In this document: positions 47,127 to 57,120 of the stretch, one piece after another | How positions within the stretch are numbered: position 1 is the first letter of the stretch | Layout: every line of letters starts with the position of its first letter | Program-made: the position numbers and the translations under genes | Notes under the pieces: model-generated | What the model was told of the DNA's origin: nothing | Databases searched by the model: none | What the model saw: only the letters and a program-made list of their open reading frames with translations | NCBI RefSeq assembly: GCF_033063295.1 | Contig: NZ_JAWJZH010000001.1 | Coordinates: forward strand, 62,001 to 126,000 | Direction of reading: 5' to 3' | Source: Nitrosomonas sp. Is35 | GTDB taxonomy: Bacteria > Pseudomonadota > Gammaproteobacteria > Burkholderiales > Nitrosomonadaceae | DNA: 64,000 bases

Positions 47127-47819
47127 TTATGATGCATCGGGCAGGTCGCATAAAACGCCGTCGATCAATTGCTGGATGCGCTGAGCGCGATTGGCCAGGC
47201 GCGTGTCGTGCGTGACGATGACCAGACTGGCGTTGATTTTATGATTCAGCTCCAGCATCAGATCAAATACGTGTTCAGCCGTCTGCCGATCCAAATTGCC
47301 GGTCGGTTCATCCGCCAGAATACAAGCCGGTTGCGTCACCAACGCGCGTGCTACGGCGGCACGCTGGCGTTCACCGCCGGACAACTCACCGGGAGTGTGT
47401 GTCAGACGATGGCTCAAGCCGACCAGTTTCAGCATATCGGCGGCGCGGTCATACGCTTCTTTGTTCGGCAGGCGGCGGATCAGCAGCGGCATGGCGACAT
47501 TTTCCAGTGCGCTGAATTCCGGCAGCAAATGATGAAACTGATAAATGAAGCCGAGCGAACCGTTACGCAGGCGGCAGCGTTGTTCTTCGCCAATGTGGGC
47601 GATGTCTTGCCCGAGAATCCGGATATCGCCGCTACTCGGCGCATCCAATCCACCGAGCACATGCAACAGCGTGCTTTTACCCGAGCCGGACGCGCCGACG
47701 ATGGCCAGCATCTCGCCCTTGTGCAGATCCAGGTTGACACCTTTCAGTACCGGTACCGCCAGATCGCCTTGCGAAAACTGCTTAACCAGGTTGCGGCAGG
47801 AGATGACCACATCATTCAT
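47127..47819 (-). CDS. lolD: Lipoprotein-releasing ABC ATPase LolD
   Basis: 230 residues. Walker [10 protein letters not shown] near residue 43, signature [15 protein letters not shown], Walker [14 protein letters not shown] and His switch VTHD. The [24 protein letters not shown] block is characteristic of LolD. With the LolC-type permease it extracts outer-membrane lipoproteins from the inner membrane. The start overlaps the lolC stop by eight bases. Confidence 0.95.
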   Translation of the reverse strand: MNDVVISCRNLVKQFSQGDLAVPVLKGVNLDLHKGEMLAIVGASGSGKSTLLHVLGGLDAPSSGDIRILGQDIAHIGEEQRCRLRNGSLGFIYQFHHLLPEFSALENVAMPLLIRRLPNKEAYDRAADMLKLVGLSHRLTHTPGELSGGERQRAAVARALVTQPACILADEPTGNLDRQTAEHVFDLMLELNHKINASLVIVTHDTRLANRAQRIQQLIDGVLCDLPDAS

Positions 47820-49059
47820 AGCGCAATGCCTCCGCCGGGTTTACTTTGGACGCGCGGTAGCTGGGGTAAATCGTGGCCAGCAAACTCAAGATAAACGACG
47901 TTGTAGCAACGGTGGTGATATCCGCCATTTGCGGATCGGTTGGGATCTTGCTGATGTAATAAATTTCGCGCGACAGGAATTGCACGTTGAATAGGCTCTC
48001 AATGAATGACACCACTTCACCGACATTGTAGGCCAGCAGCATGCCGCCGGTCACGCCGAGTATCGTGCCGAAAACGCCGATGAACGTTCCCTGCACGATG
48101 AAAATTTTCATGATGCTGCGCGGGCTGGCGCCGAGTGTGCGCAGAATCGCGATATCGGATTCTTTATCGGTCACGGCCATCACCAAGGTCGAGACGATAT
48201 TGAACGCCGCAACCGCGATGATCAACGCCAGAATCAGCGACAGCATGCGTTTCTCGATCTGGATGGCGCGGAAGTAATTGGCGTGTTGTTTGGTCCAGTC
48301 GCTGATATGACTGTCGACGCTCAGCAGCGCGGGCAGTTCTTGCACGACTTTGGGCGCTAGAAATAGGTCGGTCAGTTTTAAACGCACGCCGGATACATTG
48401 TCGTTTTCCATGCGATACAGCTTTTGCGCATCGAACATATGAATCAAGACCAGACCTGAATCGTATTCAAAATGCCCCACATCGAAGATACCGACGACGG
48501 TGAATTGCTTCAGCCTGGGTAAAATGCCTGCGGGGGTGACTTGGCCTTGCGGGGAAATCAAAACAATTTTGTCGCCGACGAATGTCCCCATCATGCGTGC
48601 CAGTTCCATGCCGATGACGATGCCAAATTCTCCCGGCGCCAGATTGTCCAGTGCGCCGCTGATCATCGAATCGGAGAAATCAGCCACCTTATCTTCCATC
48701 GAAGGCAAAATGCCGCGCACGATCACGCCTTGAACCACTTGGTTATGCGACAGCATGCCCTGTGCGCTGACATACGGCGCGGCGGCTTCGACGGCAGGAT
48801 GTTTTGCTGCTTCTTGCGCGATTTGCTGCCAGTGGCTCAAATTGCCATACGGACTGCCGATCTGCACATGCGACGCGACACCCAGAATGCGTGTGCGCAC
48901 TTCTTTCTGAAAGCCGTTCATGACCGACATGACGGTGATCAGCGCCGTCATTCCCAATGTAATGCCCATCAGGGAAATCAGTGAAATAAACGAGATGAAA
49001 TGGTTGCGTTTTTTGGCGCGCGTATAGCGCAATCCAATGAAAAGCTCGTAGGGAGACAC
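47812..49059 (-). CDS. lolC: Lipoprotein-releasing permease LolC/E
   Basis: 415 residues. It opens with [34 protein letters not shown], the conserved LolC/E/MacB-type N-terminal helix; a periplasmic domain of about 220 residues follows, then three membrane helices near 270-400 ending in [21 protein letters not shown]. Only one permease is encoded here, so it may work as a homodimer as in species with a single LolC/E (LolF type). Confidence 0.93.
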   Translation of the reverse strand: MSPYELFIGLRYTRAKKRNHFISFISLISLMGITLGMTALITVMSVMNGFQKEVRTRILGVASHVQIGSPYGNLSHWQQIAQEAAKHPAVEAAAPYVSAQGMLSHNQVVQGVIVRGILPSMEDKVADFSDSMISGALDNLAPGEFGIVIGMELARMMGTFVGDKIVLISPQGQVTPAGILPRLKQFTVVGIFDVGHFEYDSGLVLIHMFDAQKLYRMENDNVSGVRLKLTDLFLAPKVVQELPALLSVDSHISDWTKQHANYFRAIQIEKRMLSLILALIIAVAAFNIVSTLVMAVTDKESDIAILRTLGASPRSIMKIFIVQGTFIGVFGTILGVTGGMLLAYNVGEVVSFIESLFNVQFLSREIYYISKIPTDPQMADITTVATTSFILSLLATIYPSYRASKVNPAEALRYE

Positions 49060-49167
49060 GAATTAAATTACCCGTAATAAGTTCAACTGCGAAGTTTGCC
49101 ACATTTAAGCAAAACTTAACAAATAATCGGGCATCGTACGCCGGGAATGTTACAACAGTGCAGGCAG

Positions 49168-49920
49168 TTAGAAACTGCCGCGAGCCTCATTGACCATTTG
49201 AGTCAGCTTGGCGATATCGAGCACATGTAAATCATGTCCTTGGCGCAGGATGAGGTTGCTTCTGACGAGATTGTTCAGTTCACGCGAAACCGCTTCACGG
49301 TGAGTGCTGACCAAATTGGCGATTTCGGTTTGTGTCGGCGACGGTGAGATGACTGCAACATTCGTTGAAGTCATGTGATTTCTTGCCAGGCGCAGCAATT
49401 CCGATTGAATGCGGTTACGTACCGCCAATGTGCTGTAATCGTACACACGTTCGGTCAGGCGGCGGACCTGTCCGGTCAAACGTTTCAATATGGTTTCCGC
49501 GATCAGCCGGTTGGAATACACCAGATCTTTGAAATCCAGCGCCGGCATCGATGCCAGCAATGTGCTGGTTCTGGCGATGGCCGTGGCGGAGCGGGGGTGG
49601 CCGTCGATGGCCGTCAGCTCGCCAAACATTTCGCCGGTGGGCAAATCGCACAGGATCACTTCCTGCCCGGACAGGCTGTGATACATCACGCGGATTTCAC
49701 CCTGGACAATGAAAAATGCGCTATTGGTGTGATCGTGATAGCGCACGATTTCATTTCCTTCGTCATAGCGGTGCCATTGGCAAGCTGCTGCGACCATTTC
49801 AATGTCCTTGGGCGGCAGATGTTGAAACTCTCTAATAACTGACAACATGGCCGTAGCGCGGTCGATCGGTATATTCCGCATGCTCATCCTTTCCCGGTTT
49901 TCTAAAAAGTCTTTGTCCAT
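49168..49920 (-). CDS. CRP/FNR family transcription regulator
   Basis: 250 residues; a start at MRNIPID (49881), six bases after AAAGGA, is also plausible. The cyclic-nucleotide-binding domain contains FGELTAIDGHPRSATAIA (Gly100-Glu101-Leu102 and Arg110-Ser111), the residues that bind cAMP in CRP. Only two Cys (47, 91) are present, so it is not an Fe-S FNR. The recognition helix THREAVSRELNNL has Glu209, Ser212 and Arg213, the FNR set for TTGAT half-sites. It is divergent to the glycyl radical enzyme operon, and a TTGAT-N4-ATCAA box lies between. Likely regulator of that operon; the signal is unknown (cAMP, heme/NO or other). Confidence 0.9.
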   Translation of the reverse strand: MDKDFLENRERMSMRNIPIDRATAMLSVIREFQHLPPKDIEMVAAACQWHRYDEGNEIVRYHDHTNSAFFIVQGEIRVMYHSLSGQEVILCDLPTGEMFGELTAIDGHPRSATAIARTSTLLASMPALDFKDLVYSNRLIAETILKRLTGQVRRLTERVYDYSTLAVRNRIQSELLRLARNHMTSTNVAVISPSPTQTEIANLVSTHREAVSRELNNLVRSNLILRQGHDLHVLDIAKLTQMVNEARGSF

Positions 49921-50078
49921 TTTCAGATTTTAAACAACTCTTCTATCCCCTGATAGGGGTGATGATATATCAAAATAGAATAAGGTAAAAAGACTTCTTA
50001 TTTGACTGGAAAAAAAACAGAAAAGCCTTGGAAAGCAATGAAAAAGATCATTGCTATCGACAAAACACTTAGGATTTG

Positions 50079-50092
50079 TTGATAATGATCAA
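50079..50092. promoter_or_regulatory. Perfect FNR-type box in front of the glycyl radical enzyme operon
   Basis: TTGATAATGATCAA matches TTGAT-N4-ATCAA exactly. It is about 132 bases before the start of the 821-residue gene and about 160 bases before the divergent regulator. A CATAAT hexamer at 50103-50108 could be the -10 element. The rest of the 303-base gap is AT-rich and holds no gene. Confidence 0.65.
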
Positions 50093-50223
50093 TGTTCATT
50101 TGCATAATCACAAAAGTTTTTGCAAAGATTGGTAAGATGAAATTGTAGTTTGATGAGTTTGTTGTCAATGTAGATGCATGCCGTTCAGTCTCACTTAACT
50201 AGCAAATAGTAAGGGGAAGATCC

Positions 50224-52689
50224 ATGACAGCTTTTCTGAACAGTAGCAATTTCACAACGGGTTCCAGTGATGAACAGCAATCACTGGCTCAGGCATTAAG
50301 CGATATTCTGAAAAACGAGTATCACGGCAGTTTCTTCGTGCTGCTGGCTGAGTACCAGCGCATCCTGGCGGATAACCATCAGCGTCAGCGCTGGCCGGAA
50401 ATCCATAAAAAGCTCGATACTTTATTTAAGTGCGGCAGTGCGGAAGTTATCAGCGGACCGATGATCGGTATTCCCGTTTCCATTCGCGACAGCGATTATT
50501 TCAAGGAATCGGCCCAGTTGATCGGCAAGGAAAGATCCATGATGGCCACCATCGAATGGATGGCCACCGCCTGGAATGCAACGTATGCCGACACCGGTTT
50601 GTGGATGGGAAAAACCTTTGAGCCGGTATCGCGCGAAACGGTGGCGGCAAAAACCCGCAACGATGCAAAAACAATGAGCGGTTATGATCCGGCCACTGTG
50701 CGCATCGGACGCAATTTTTTCCGTGAACCGCCCGATCCCAATGCGCTGCAAGCGATCGGATTGCCCGCGCTGACGCAATTATGGAAGTTGAAAGACCGGC
50801 CGATGCGTCCCGATGTGCGCGGATTTGACTGCCAGCTGCTGACGGAAAATCTGGCTAAGGAGAAAGCCATTCCGTACAGTAAAACCGGCGGCTATTTTCT
50901 TTGCAATATGGGCACTTCCGTGGTTCCGGAAATGAATGGTAAAGCTGTGTACCAGCTCAATTACCGCTGGCCTGACCTCGGTCCGGTGTACCCCATGACG
51001 CGCTTGATCGATGAAATCGTTCGCATCGACGACGGTATTTATTTGGGTCAATTGGTGTTCGCCACGCAGCATTACAGTTTGGGAGCCTTGGTCTTGCCAA
51101 ATGGCCATGTCGTATCGATCGGCGATCACTACCCATACTGCTCGATGATCGACAATATCAAACGAATTTTTCCCATGGGCTGGGTGGAAGAAAAGGATCC
51201 ATACGGTTATCAGAACAACGGGTTTTTTCTGATGGTCGATCCAGCCTATGCCAAGGCATTTTATGCGGACGATGCATTTCCGCAATTGCGCCCGCGCTCA
51301 GGCGAAATCGGCTTTAACGAGCTGGGATATGCGCAGACGGCATCCATTGCGTGTGCGTCTGAGGGTGAGAAAGCCGCCGCAGCGGGAGTGCAGCACTGGC
51401 CGGAAATCACCGATTGGGTTGATGGCTGGAAACAGAATGAAGCGCTCAAGCATAAATTCACTACTTTCATTCTGGAAGAGTCGCCCAAAGGCGCGGAAGA
51501 TGGTGATGTGACCCAATTGCTGCGTGAAGGCGAGTCGATTTTGCAAATGCTGCAACGCGTCAGTGCTGAAATTTCCGCGCAGAGCAATCCGCAAGATAAT
51601 CTGAAACATTTCGAGAAACTCAATCGCCTGTTCCGCCGGGGCGTTGCACCAACGGTGGAAAATGGCTTATTTCAGGGACACGGCGCGCGTGGCTACAACA
51701 TCCGCATCGACAGCGATGAAACGGCGGATTGGTACGGTGAAACAACACGCACGGCCGGTTTCGATTATTACCACGGCGCAACGCTCAACCTGCATTGCGG
51801 CTTTGCTGAAACCTTCTGTCCTGATCCCAACGCCAAGCCGGACGATGAATATCTTTTCCCCGGCCGTCTTGCAAGCGATCTGGCGCTGGGACACAGTACA
51901 CCCAACGTGCTCAACCTGATTTGGCACAGTATCGGCAAGTATATTTTTCCGTGGGCGGGAAAGTCCTACGAAAAAATATCCGGGCGGAAACTAAGCATGT
52001 TGCTCGACGAAAGCGATGATCTGGCCGAGCGCTATCCCGAGCGTGTGCATGCGTTGAAAACACATCTTGCCAGCGCCCCGCATTACACGCTGGTGGAAAA
52101 AAATAAAGCGCACTTTTGGGGTGCGGAAGGTGTGTATGCCCAGCATTTGAAAAGCGGCGCTTGGGATCGCGGTATGTCCGGTGAAGACAAGGCATTTTGG
52201 GAAAATGAGGCGGCTGCGCATTGGGTGGATGGCCACAACATTCAGGACAAACGTGTCATTGCGGCGGATCCGCTGATGCGGATTATCGATATGAATTACC
52301 GGATTCCGGATGCAGTACTGCAAGCCGCATCGGCGGCTGGGCCGTCGCCGTTTGCGCGGCAAGGCTACATTTTTCTCGGTGTGGACGACCGGGAATCGAT
52401 TTTGCCGATGAATAATGGCGGCGGAAAAAAGAAAAAGGTATTTCAGTTTCACTACCGCTTTCCAATGATCGGCGGGCCGGTTCCGATCGGTTTTTGTCTC
52501 GATGAAATTGTTGAGATCGCCGATGGCCTTTATCTGGGGCAATTGATTTATTCCACGGCATTGGATAAGCCATTCCATTCGTCCGTCGATCCTGCCGAGT
52601 ATCGATATCAGCTGTTTGGCTATTTTTTGCTGCTCGATGACGCATGGCAGTATCACAGGCTGGCGATAGGATTGGATACATTGAGTTAA
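50224..52689 (+). CDS. Unrecognised 821-residue protein, first gene of the glycyl radical operon
   Basis: No named family was recognised. Two segments repeat: YQLNYRWPDLGPVYP with DEIVRIDDGIYLGQLVFAT (about residues 241-282) and FQFHYRFPMIGGPVP with DEIVEIADGLYLGQLIYST (about 739-779). So the protein contains a duplicated domain ending in a DEIVxIxDGxYLGQL motif. An ETTR/GKTF-type segment occurs near both (WMGKTFEPV near 125, WYGETTRTAG near 503). FRRGVAPTVENGLFQGHGARG (near 470) opens the second half. No signal peptide or clear membrane helix is seen. GGGGAAG precedes the ATG. It ends 20 bases before the glycyl radical enzyme gene, so it is probably its functional partner. Confidence 0.75.
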   Translation: MTAFLNSSNFTTGSSDEQQSLAQALSDILKNEYHGSFFVLLAEYQRILADNHQRQRWPEIHKKLDTLFKCGSAEVISGPMIGIPVSIRDSDYFKESAQLIGKERSMMATIEWMATAWNATYADTGLWMGKTFEPVSRETVAAKTRNDAKTMSGYDPATVRIGRNFFREPPDPNALQAIGLPALTQLWKLKDRPMRPDVRGFDCQLLTENLAKEKAIPYSKTGGYFLCNMGTSVVPEMNGKAVYQLNYRWPDLGPVYPMTRLIDEIVRIDDGIYLGQLVFATQHYSLGALVLPNGHVVSIGDHYPYCSMIDNIKRIFPMGWVEEKDPYGYQNNGFFLMVDPAYAKAFYADDAFPQLRPRSGEIGFNELGYAQTASIACASEGEKAAAAGVQHWPEITDWVDGWKQNEALKHKFTTFILEESPKGAEDGDVTQLLREGESILQMLQRVSAEISAQSNPQDNLKHFEKLNRLFRRGVAPTVENGLFQGHGARGYNIRIDSDETADWYGETTRTAGFDYYHGATLNLHCGFAETFCPDPNAKPDDEYLFPGRLASDLALGHSTPNVLNLIWHSIGKYIFPWAGKSYEKISGRKLSMLLDESDDLAERYPERVHALKTHLASAPHYTLVEKNKAHFWGAEGVYAQHLKSGAWDRGMSGEDKAFWENEAAAHWVDGHNIQDKRVIAADPLMRIIDMNYRIPDAVLQAASAAGPSPFARQGYIFLGVDDRESILPMNNGGGKKKKVFQFHYRFPMIGGPVPIGFCLDEIVEIADGLYLGQLIYSTALDKPFHSSVDPAEYRYQLFGYFLLLDDAWQYHRLAIGLDTLS

Positions 52690-52709
52690 TCAACGCGGAG
52701 GATGGAATC

Positions 52710-55700
52710 ATGAGTAATGACAGGCACAATCGAGGCGGCATCCGGATCGATCTGGAACATGGAACGGCCGATACTTCCGCACTCGGCAATATCGCTATTT
52801 TTCCTATTCCCAATACCACACCCGATAAGATCAAGACATTGCGTGATCTTGCGTTGAGCGATATCAAGCTCAGCGATTTTCCGGTGGTGCAAGCGTGGCG
52901 CAATCAGCTGTTCGATCCGGAATGGATACCGGAGGTTTGCGATGAATTGCCGCGTTTGTTAACTGATTTTCTGCGCCAGCCCGATCATGCGGCGCTGCCG
53001 CCGGTGACGCGCCGCGCGCAGGCGTTGAAACATGTATTCAGCCGCAAAACGCCGATGGTGCGCGGCACCGATCTGCTGCCGGGGCAAACCACCACCAGTT
53101 TTGTCGGGCCGGTTGTGTATATGGATATGAGCGGCTATTGCATTTGGCCCGAGCTGGAAACGCTGGCGAAACGACCACAAAATCCGTTCAAGATCAAACC
53201 GGAAGTGGCCAAGCGGCTGAACGAGGAGATTTTCCCTTTTTGGCTGGAGCGGCGTACGGTACAGGAGGCGGCGCGTTATAGCGATTACGATACCGCGGAT
53301 TACAAGAACGATCAGCGCGATGAGGTCGACGGCGGAATGTGCGAAGGCAAACCGTCCATCGACCCGCCGCTGAAAAAAAGCGCCGGTGAAACGCCCAAAT
53401 GCCAGGAACTGTTTGAACGAGTGGCTTTTTATTTGTCCGATAAAGCCACGGCTGTGTCGCATACCGCGCCGGATTTCAGCCGGGTGCTCAAGTTCGGTTT
53501 TGATGGTTTGATTGCGCAGTTGCAGCAGGACATCGCGAGTGGTGTTGCGGATACGCCGGAAAAAATCGAGTTTGCGCGCAGCGTCATCGCAGTATACGAA
53601 GGCGCCAAAATCTATGCCGGTCATTTGGCCGAGGCTGCTGAGAAAGCTGGGAATAACGAGCTGGCCGCCATTTGCCGCAAGGTTCCGGCGCAGCCTGCCA
53701 GCACACTGGCGGAAGCGATTGCCGTCGTCTGGATTTGTTACCACTTGCTGTTGCAGGAAAATACCAATTTTGGCCTCTCGCTGGGACGATTGGATCAGAC
53801 GCTGAACGAATTTTACTTGCGCGATTGGCGATCGCAGCCGGATGAAGCGGCGAAAACGGCGTATACAAAGCGGGCGGTTGAATTGATGTGCCACTTCTTT
53901 TTGCGCTGCTCCGATCATGTGCCGCTGTCGCCGGAAAGCGCGGAAGTATTGTTTGCTGGCAGCGGCTCAAACCAGGCCCTGACCGTGGGCGGCACGCGCT
54001 GGGAGAATGGTCAGACGGTCGATGCGGTCAACGACATGACCTACATCATCCTGAAAGCGACGGAGATGTTGTCCATCCGCGATCCGAACGTGCATGCCCG
54101 TTATCATAGCGATATTCATCATCGTGCGCCGGATGGCACGCCCTTGGCGGCGGATGAGATTTCCCCGTATCTGAAACGCATTTGCCAGGTGAATCTGGTT
54201 ACACGCGCCACGCCTGCGCTGCACGGCGATGTGCCGATGATTCGCAGTATGGCGAATTATTATGCCAAGCACGATCATGTCACGGCGGACGAAGCGTTGG
54301 CGGATGCGTACGACTACGCATCGATTGGTTGTATCGAACAGAATGCCGACCATAAGCATTACGGTCATACCGGTTCCACCTTGCTGGTGCTCCCGGCGGT
54401 GCTGGAGCTGGCGATGTTCGGCGGCAAGCACCGCAGCGACGGCATCGGCAAGAACGATCCCAATTTGTTTTACGGTAAACCGGACTATACCTCTCCGCCG
54501 TTGACGGCAATGACATCGATGCAGGATTTCATCGACAGCTTCCGCTTTCAGTTGGACGAAATGGCGCGGCATTGCGTGCAATTCAACAATTATCTCGGGC
54601 GCACGCTGGAAAAAGTCCGGCCTTCACCGCTGCTGTCGGGATTATTCGACGGCCCTACAAACAAACCGGGAGAAAGCGGCGCCAAATTTCGCGATGTGTC
54701 CTCCGGCGGCGCCAAATATAACTCTTCCGGAGTGGCTATTATCGGATTGGCCGATGTGATCGATTCGTTCTGTGTCATCGACGCGCTGGTGTTTGGCGGC
54801 AAAATGTCGGCGCAGGAACTGATCGCGTTATTGGATGCGAATTTCGGCCGTAACCCATCGCCTGTCAATGCGACGGAAGCGCACAATTTTGTCAAAAACT
54901 GGCTGGATCGGATCCGGCAATTGGCGGGCGGTTCCGGCACGCATCCGGTGGCGATGGCACCAGAACGGCTGCAAGAGTGCATGCGCCTGATCCGGCTGGC
55001 ACCGAAATATGGCGCCGGGGTCGATCAGACGCCCGGCGGTATCTACAACAATGCAATGGCGGTGAAATACACACGCCTGCTGACTAAAATGATCCAGGAA
55101 GTGTTTTTCAAGTACCGCACGCATCGCGGCGGGCGCTACCTGACCGGTTACTGGAGCATGACCAATCATGCCGGTTTCGGCATGCTGAGCCGGGCCACGC
55201 CGAATGGCCGGATGAATAACGCGTCGTTTGCCAGCGGCATCACGCCGTGTCCCGGTATCGTCAAAGCCAACGGAGATGCGGTCATGTTGCTCGATCATAT
55301 GCTGTCGGTTGCCAGTGTTGATCCGGATACGGTACAAAACGGCTATACCTACAATCTCAGTCTGACGCCGCGCGGCAAAGCGTATTTCAACGAAGACTCC
55401 GAGCTTTTTGCCACGCATATGAAAACGTTCATGGATCAGAACGGCGTGCTGGTGCAGCTGTGCGTGACCTCGATCGAGGATTTTATCGCCGCCAACGCCG
55501 CCGCAACGGCGGCAAGCCGCGCCGGTGCCGGAGAAGCCGAGCAAAAAGCGCTGGCGCCGTACAAAGATTTAATGATTCGCGTGGCCGGTTATTCCGCTTA
55601 CTATGTCACCTTGAGTCCGTTGATGCGGCAAGAAATCATCGATCGCGCCAATTTCGATATGAAGAGCGGTGTTGAGCAGCATGAAACCTATAGGGGCATA

Positions 55701-56348
55701 ACGATGCATGCCACTATTCCCGCGTTACCCGGCGGTATTCACTATATTCTGAAATCCGGCATCCAGCTGGGCGAAGCGGACGGCGCGCTGAGCGGATTGT
55801 TGAATCGCATGGAAGGCACGATGCTGGCTGCGGGCATGGCCGTAATGATCAAGCTTGGTTTTGGTTTCTTGATCAATCCGGGTTTAAGTGAGTCCCAAGC
55901 GAAAAAAGCGCAGCATTTTTTTGAAAACAATTTCGTCATCAAAGATCCCAATGTTGCGGGCGGCATCCGCTACTATCAGGGAAAAATCCTGATTCGCACG
56001 CGCAAACCGCAAGATGACATGAATGTGCTGATCAAGTTTTGTCCCAATCCGGAGGCGCTCTATATTCAGACACTTCTTGGACGGCAACTGAATCCGGCGG
56101 CAATCGTAACCACCGAAGCGCTCAGCGAGGCGGAAGCGGACCGGATTGAGCGTGATCCAAATGAGGTCGATCTGGTGATCCGGTTCAAGGATACCCGGGC
56201 GATCCTGGGATTGGCTGAGCGCCCGAATGTGGATGTCGCACAATTATTGATTGAAAATCTGGTGCAAATTACCGGCAATTTCGGGCATATGTTCAAGTTC
56301 GGTGCGATTGGCATGAACGTGCAGGCGGCCATGAAGGATTTTTTATGA
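52710..56348 (+). CDS. Glycyl radical enzyme with extra C-terminal SCP2-like tail
   Basis: 1212 residues from MSNDRHNRGG, which follows GGAGG; upstream in-frame codons belong to the preceding gene. The PFL-type barrel holds the thiyl-radical Cys541 in ASIGCIEQN (the C-I-E form of dehydratase/lyase GREs rather than C-C of pyruvate formate-lyase). The radical Gly960 is in IRVAGYSAYYVTLSPLMRQEIIDR. Known GREs end about 25 residues after that Gly; this one continues for 252 residues. The tail holds hydrophobic helices (LNRMEGTMLAAGMAVMIKLG) and a segment near 1150-1207 (VDLVIRFKDTRAILGLAERP, then ITGNFGHMFKFG) that looks like the SCP2 lipid-binding fold. Substrate unknown; perhaps hydrophobic. 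Overlaps its activase gene by four bases. Confidence 0.88.
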   Translation: MSNDRHNRGGIRIDLEHGTADTSALGNIAIFPIPNTTPDKIKTLRDLALSDIKLSDFPVVQAWRNQLFDPEWIPEVCDELPRLLTDFLRQPDHAALPPVTRRAQALKHVFSRKTPMVRGTDLLPGQTTTSFVGPVVYMDMSGYCIWPELETLAKRPQNPFKIKPEVAKRLNEEIFPFWLERRTVQEAARYSDYDTADYKNDQRDEVDGGMCEGKPSIDPPLKKSAGETPKCQELFERVAFYLSDKATAVSHTAPDFSRVLKFGFDGLIAQLQQDIASGVADTPEKIEFARSVIAVYEGAKIYAGHLAEAAEKAGNNELAAICRKVPAQPASTLAEAIAVVWICYHLLLQENTNFGLSLGRLDQTLNEFYLRDWRSQPDEAAKTAYTKRAVELMCHFFLRCSDHVPLSPESAEVLFAGSGSNQALTVGGTRWENGQTVDAVNDMTYIILKATEMLSIRDPNVHARYHSDIHHRAPDGTPLAADEISPYLKRICQVNLVTRATPALHGDVPMIRSMANYYAKHDHVTADEALADAYDYASIGCIEQNADHKHYGHTGSTLLVLPAVLELAMFGGKHRSDGIGKNDPNLFYGKPDYTSPPLTAMTSMQDFIDSFRFQLDEMARHCVQFNNYLGRTLEKVRPSPLLSGLFDGPTNKPGESGAKFRDVSSGGAKYNSSGVAIIGLADVIDSFCVIDALVFGGKMSAQELIALLDANFGRNPSPVNATEAHNFVKNWLDRIRQLAGGSGTHPVAMAPERLQECMRLIRLAPKYGAGVDQTPGGIYNNAMAVKYTRLLTKMIQEVFFKYRTHRGGRYLTGYWSMTNHAGFGMLSRATPNGRMNNASFASGITPCPGIVKANGDAVMLLDHMLSVASVDPDTVQNGYTYNLSLTPRGKAYFNEDSELFATHMKTFMDQNGVLVQLCVTSIEDFIAANAAATAASRAGAGEAEQKALAPYKDLMIRVAGYSAYYVTLSPLMRQEIIDRANFDMKSGVEQHETYRGITMHATIPALPGGIHYILKSGIQLGEADGALSGLLNRMEGTMLAAGMAVMIKLGFGFLINPGLSESQAKKAQHFFENNFVIKDPNVAGGIRYYQGKILIRTRKPQDDMNVLIKFCPNPEALYIQTLLGRQLNPAAIVTTEALSEAEADRIERDPNEVDLVIRFKDTRAILGLAERPNVDVAQLLIENLVQITGNFGHMFKFGAIGMNVQAAMKDFL

Positions 56349-57097
56349 ACGGCGAAAAGGGGCTGGTTTTCGACATCAAACGCGATTGCAGCGAAGACGG
56401 CCCCGGCATCCGCACGACGGTGTTTTTGAAGGGCTGTCCGCTGTCCTGCGTTTGGTGCCAGAATCCCGAAGGCAGAGCGGTCAAGCCCGAAACCGATATT
56501 CATGGCACGCACATTGGCACGTGGTACACGGTGGATGAGCTGATGTACCGCTTGCTGCAAGACAAGCCAATTTTTACTACAAGCGGCGGCGGTGTCACGC
56601 TATCGGGTGGCGAAGCGACGTTGCAAATGGGGTTCGCCAGTAACCTACTGCAAGCCTTGAAACGCGAAGGCATCCACACGGCGATAGAAACCAGCGGGTT
56701 TTTCGATTACGGGCGTTTCAAAAATGAAATGCTGCCGTGGCTGGATTTGATCTATTACGATATCAAACTGATGGATGAAGCCGCCAGCCAACAATATTGC
56801 GGACATTCGAGCAAGCGCATGCTGGATAATTTTTCCCGCTTGCTCAAGGATGCGCGGATACCCGTGATTCCGAGAATTCCGCTGATTCCGGGAATAACCG
56901 CAACCGAAGACAATCTTCGGGCCATCGCCGCATTTCTCGATCAGCAAGGCATCAAATCGTGCGCTTTGATGCCCTACAACCCGCTGTGGAGCGATAAGCT
57001 GAAGCAATTGGGCTTACCAGTTCTTTACGAGCACAAAGGCTTCATGACACCCGCTGAACAGAAAACCTGCATCGGCTACTTCACAAAATCCAATTAA
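56345..57097 (+). CDS. Glycyl radical enzyme activase (radical SAM)
   Basis: 250 residues. The radical SAM cluster motif CxxxCxxC is CPLSCVWC near residue 30, with DGPGIRTTVFLKG before it and TLSGGEATLQ (the GGE SAM motif) near 85. HTAIETSGF and PVIPRIPLIPGITATEDN match PFL activases. The additional ferredoxin-like insert found in many activases of C-I-E-type GREs is missing; the length is that of PflA. The gene starts inside the GRE stop (ATGA), so the pair is translationally coupled. It would install the radical at Gly960. Confidence 0.93.
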   Translation: MNGEKGLVFDIKRDCSEDGPGIRTTVFLKGCPLSCVWCQNPEGRAVKPETDIHGTHIGTWYTVDELMYRLLQDKPIFTTSGGGVTLSGGEATLQMGFASNLLQALKREGIHTAIETSGFFDYGRFKNEMLPWLDLIYYDIKLMDEAASQQYCGHSSKRMLDNFSRLLKDARIPVIPRIPLIPGITATEDNLRAIAAFLDQQGIKSCALMPYNPLWSDKLKQLGLPVLYEHKGFMTPAEQKTCIGYFTKSN

Positions 57098-57120
57098 TCC
57101 AATCGAGTTAGAGGGAGATC

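Noticed and set aside
52644..52709. Upstream in-frame start for the glycyl radical enzyme
   Set aside because: Those codons overlap the end of the preceding gene, and GGAGG is placed for the ATG at 52710.
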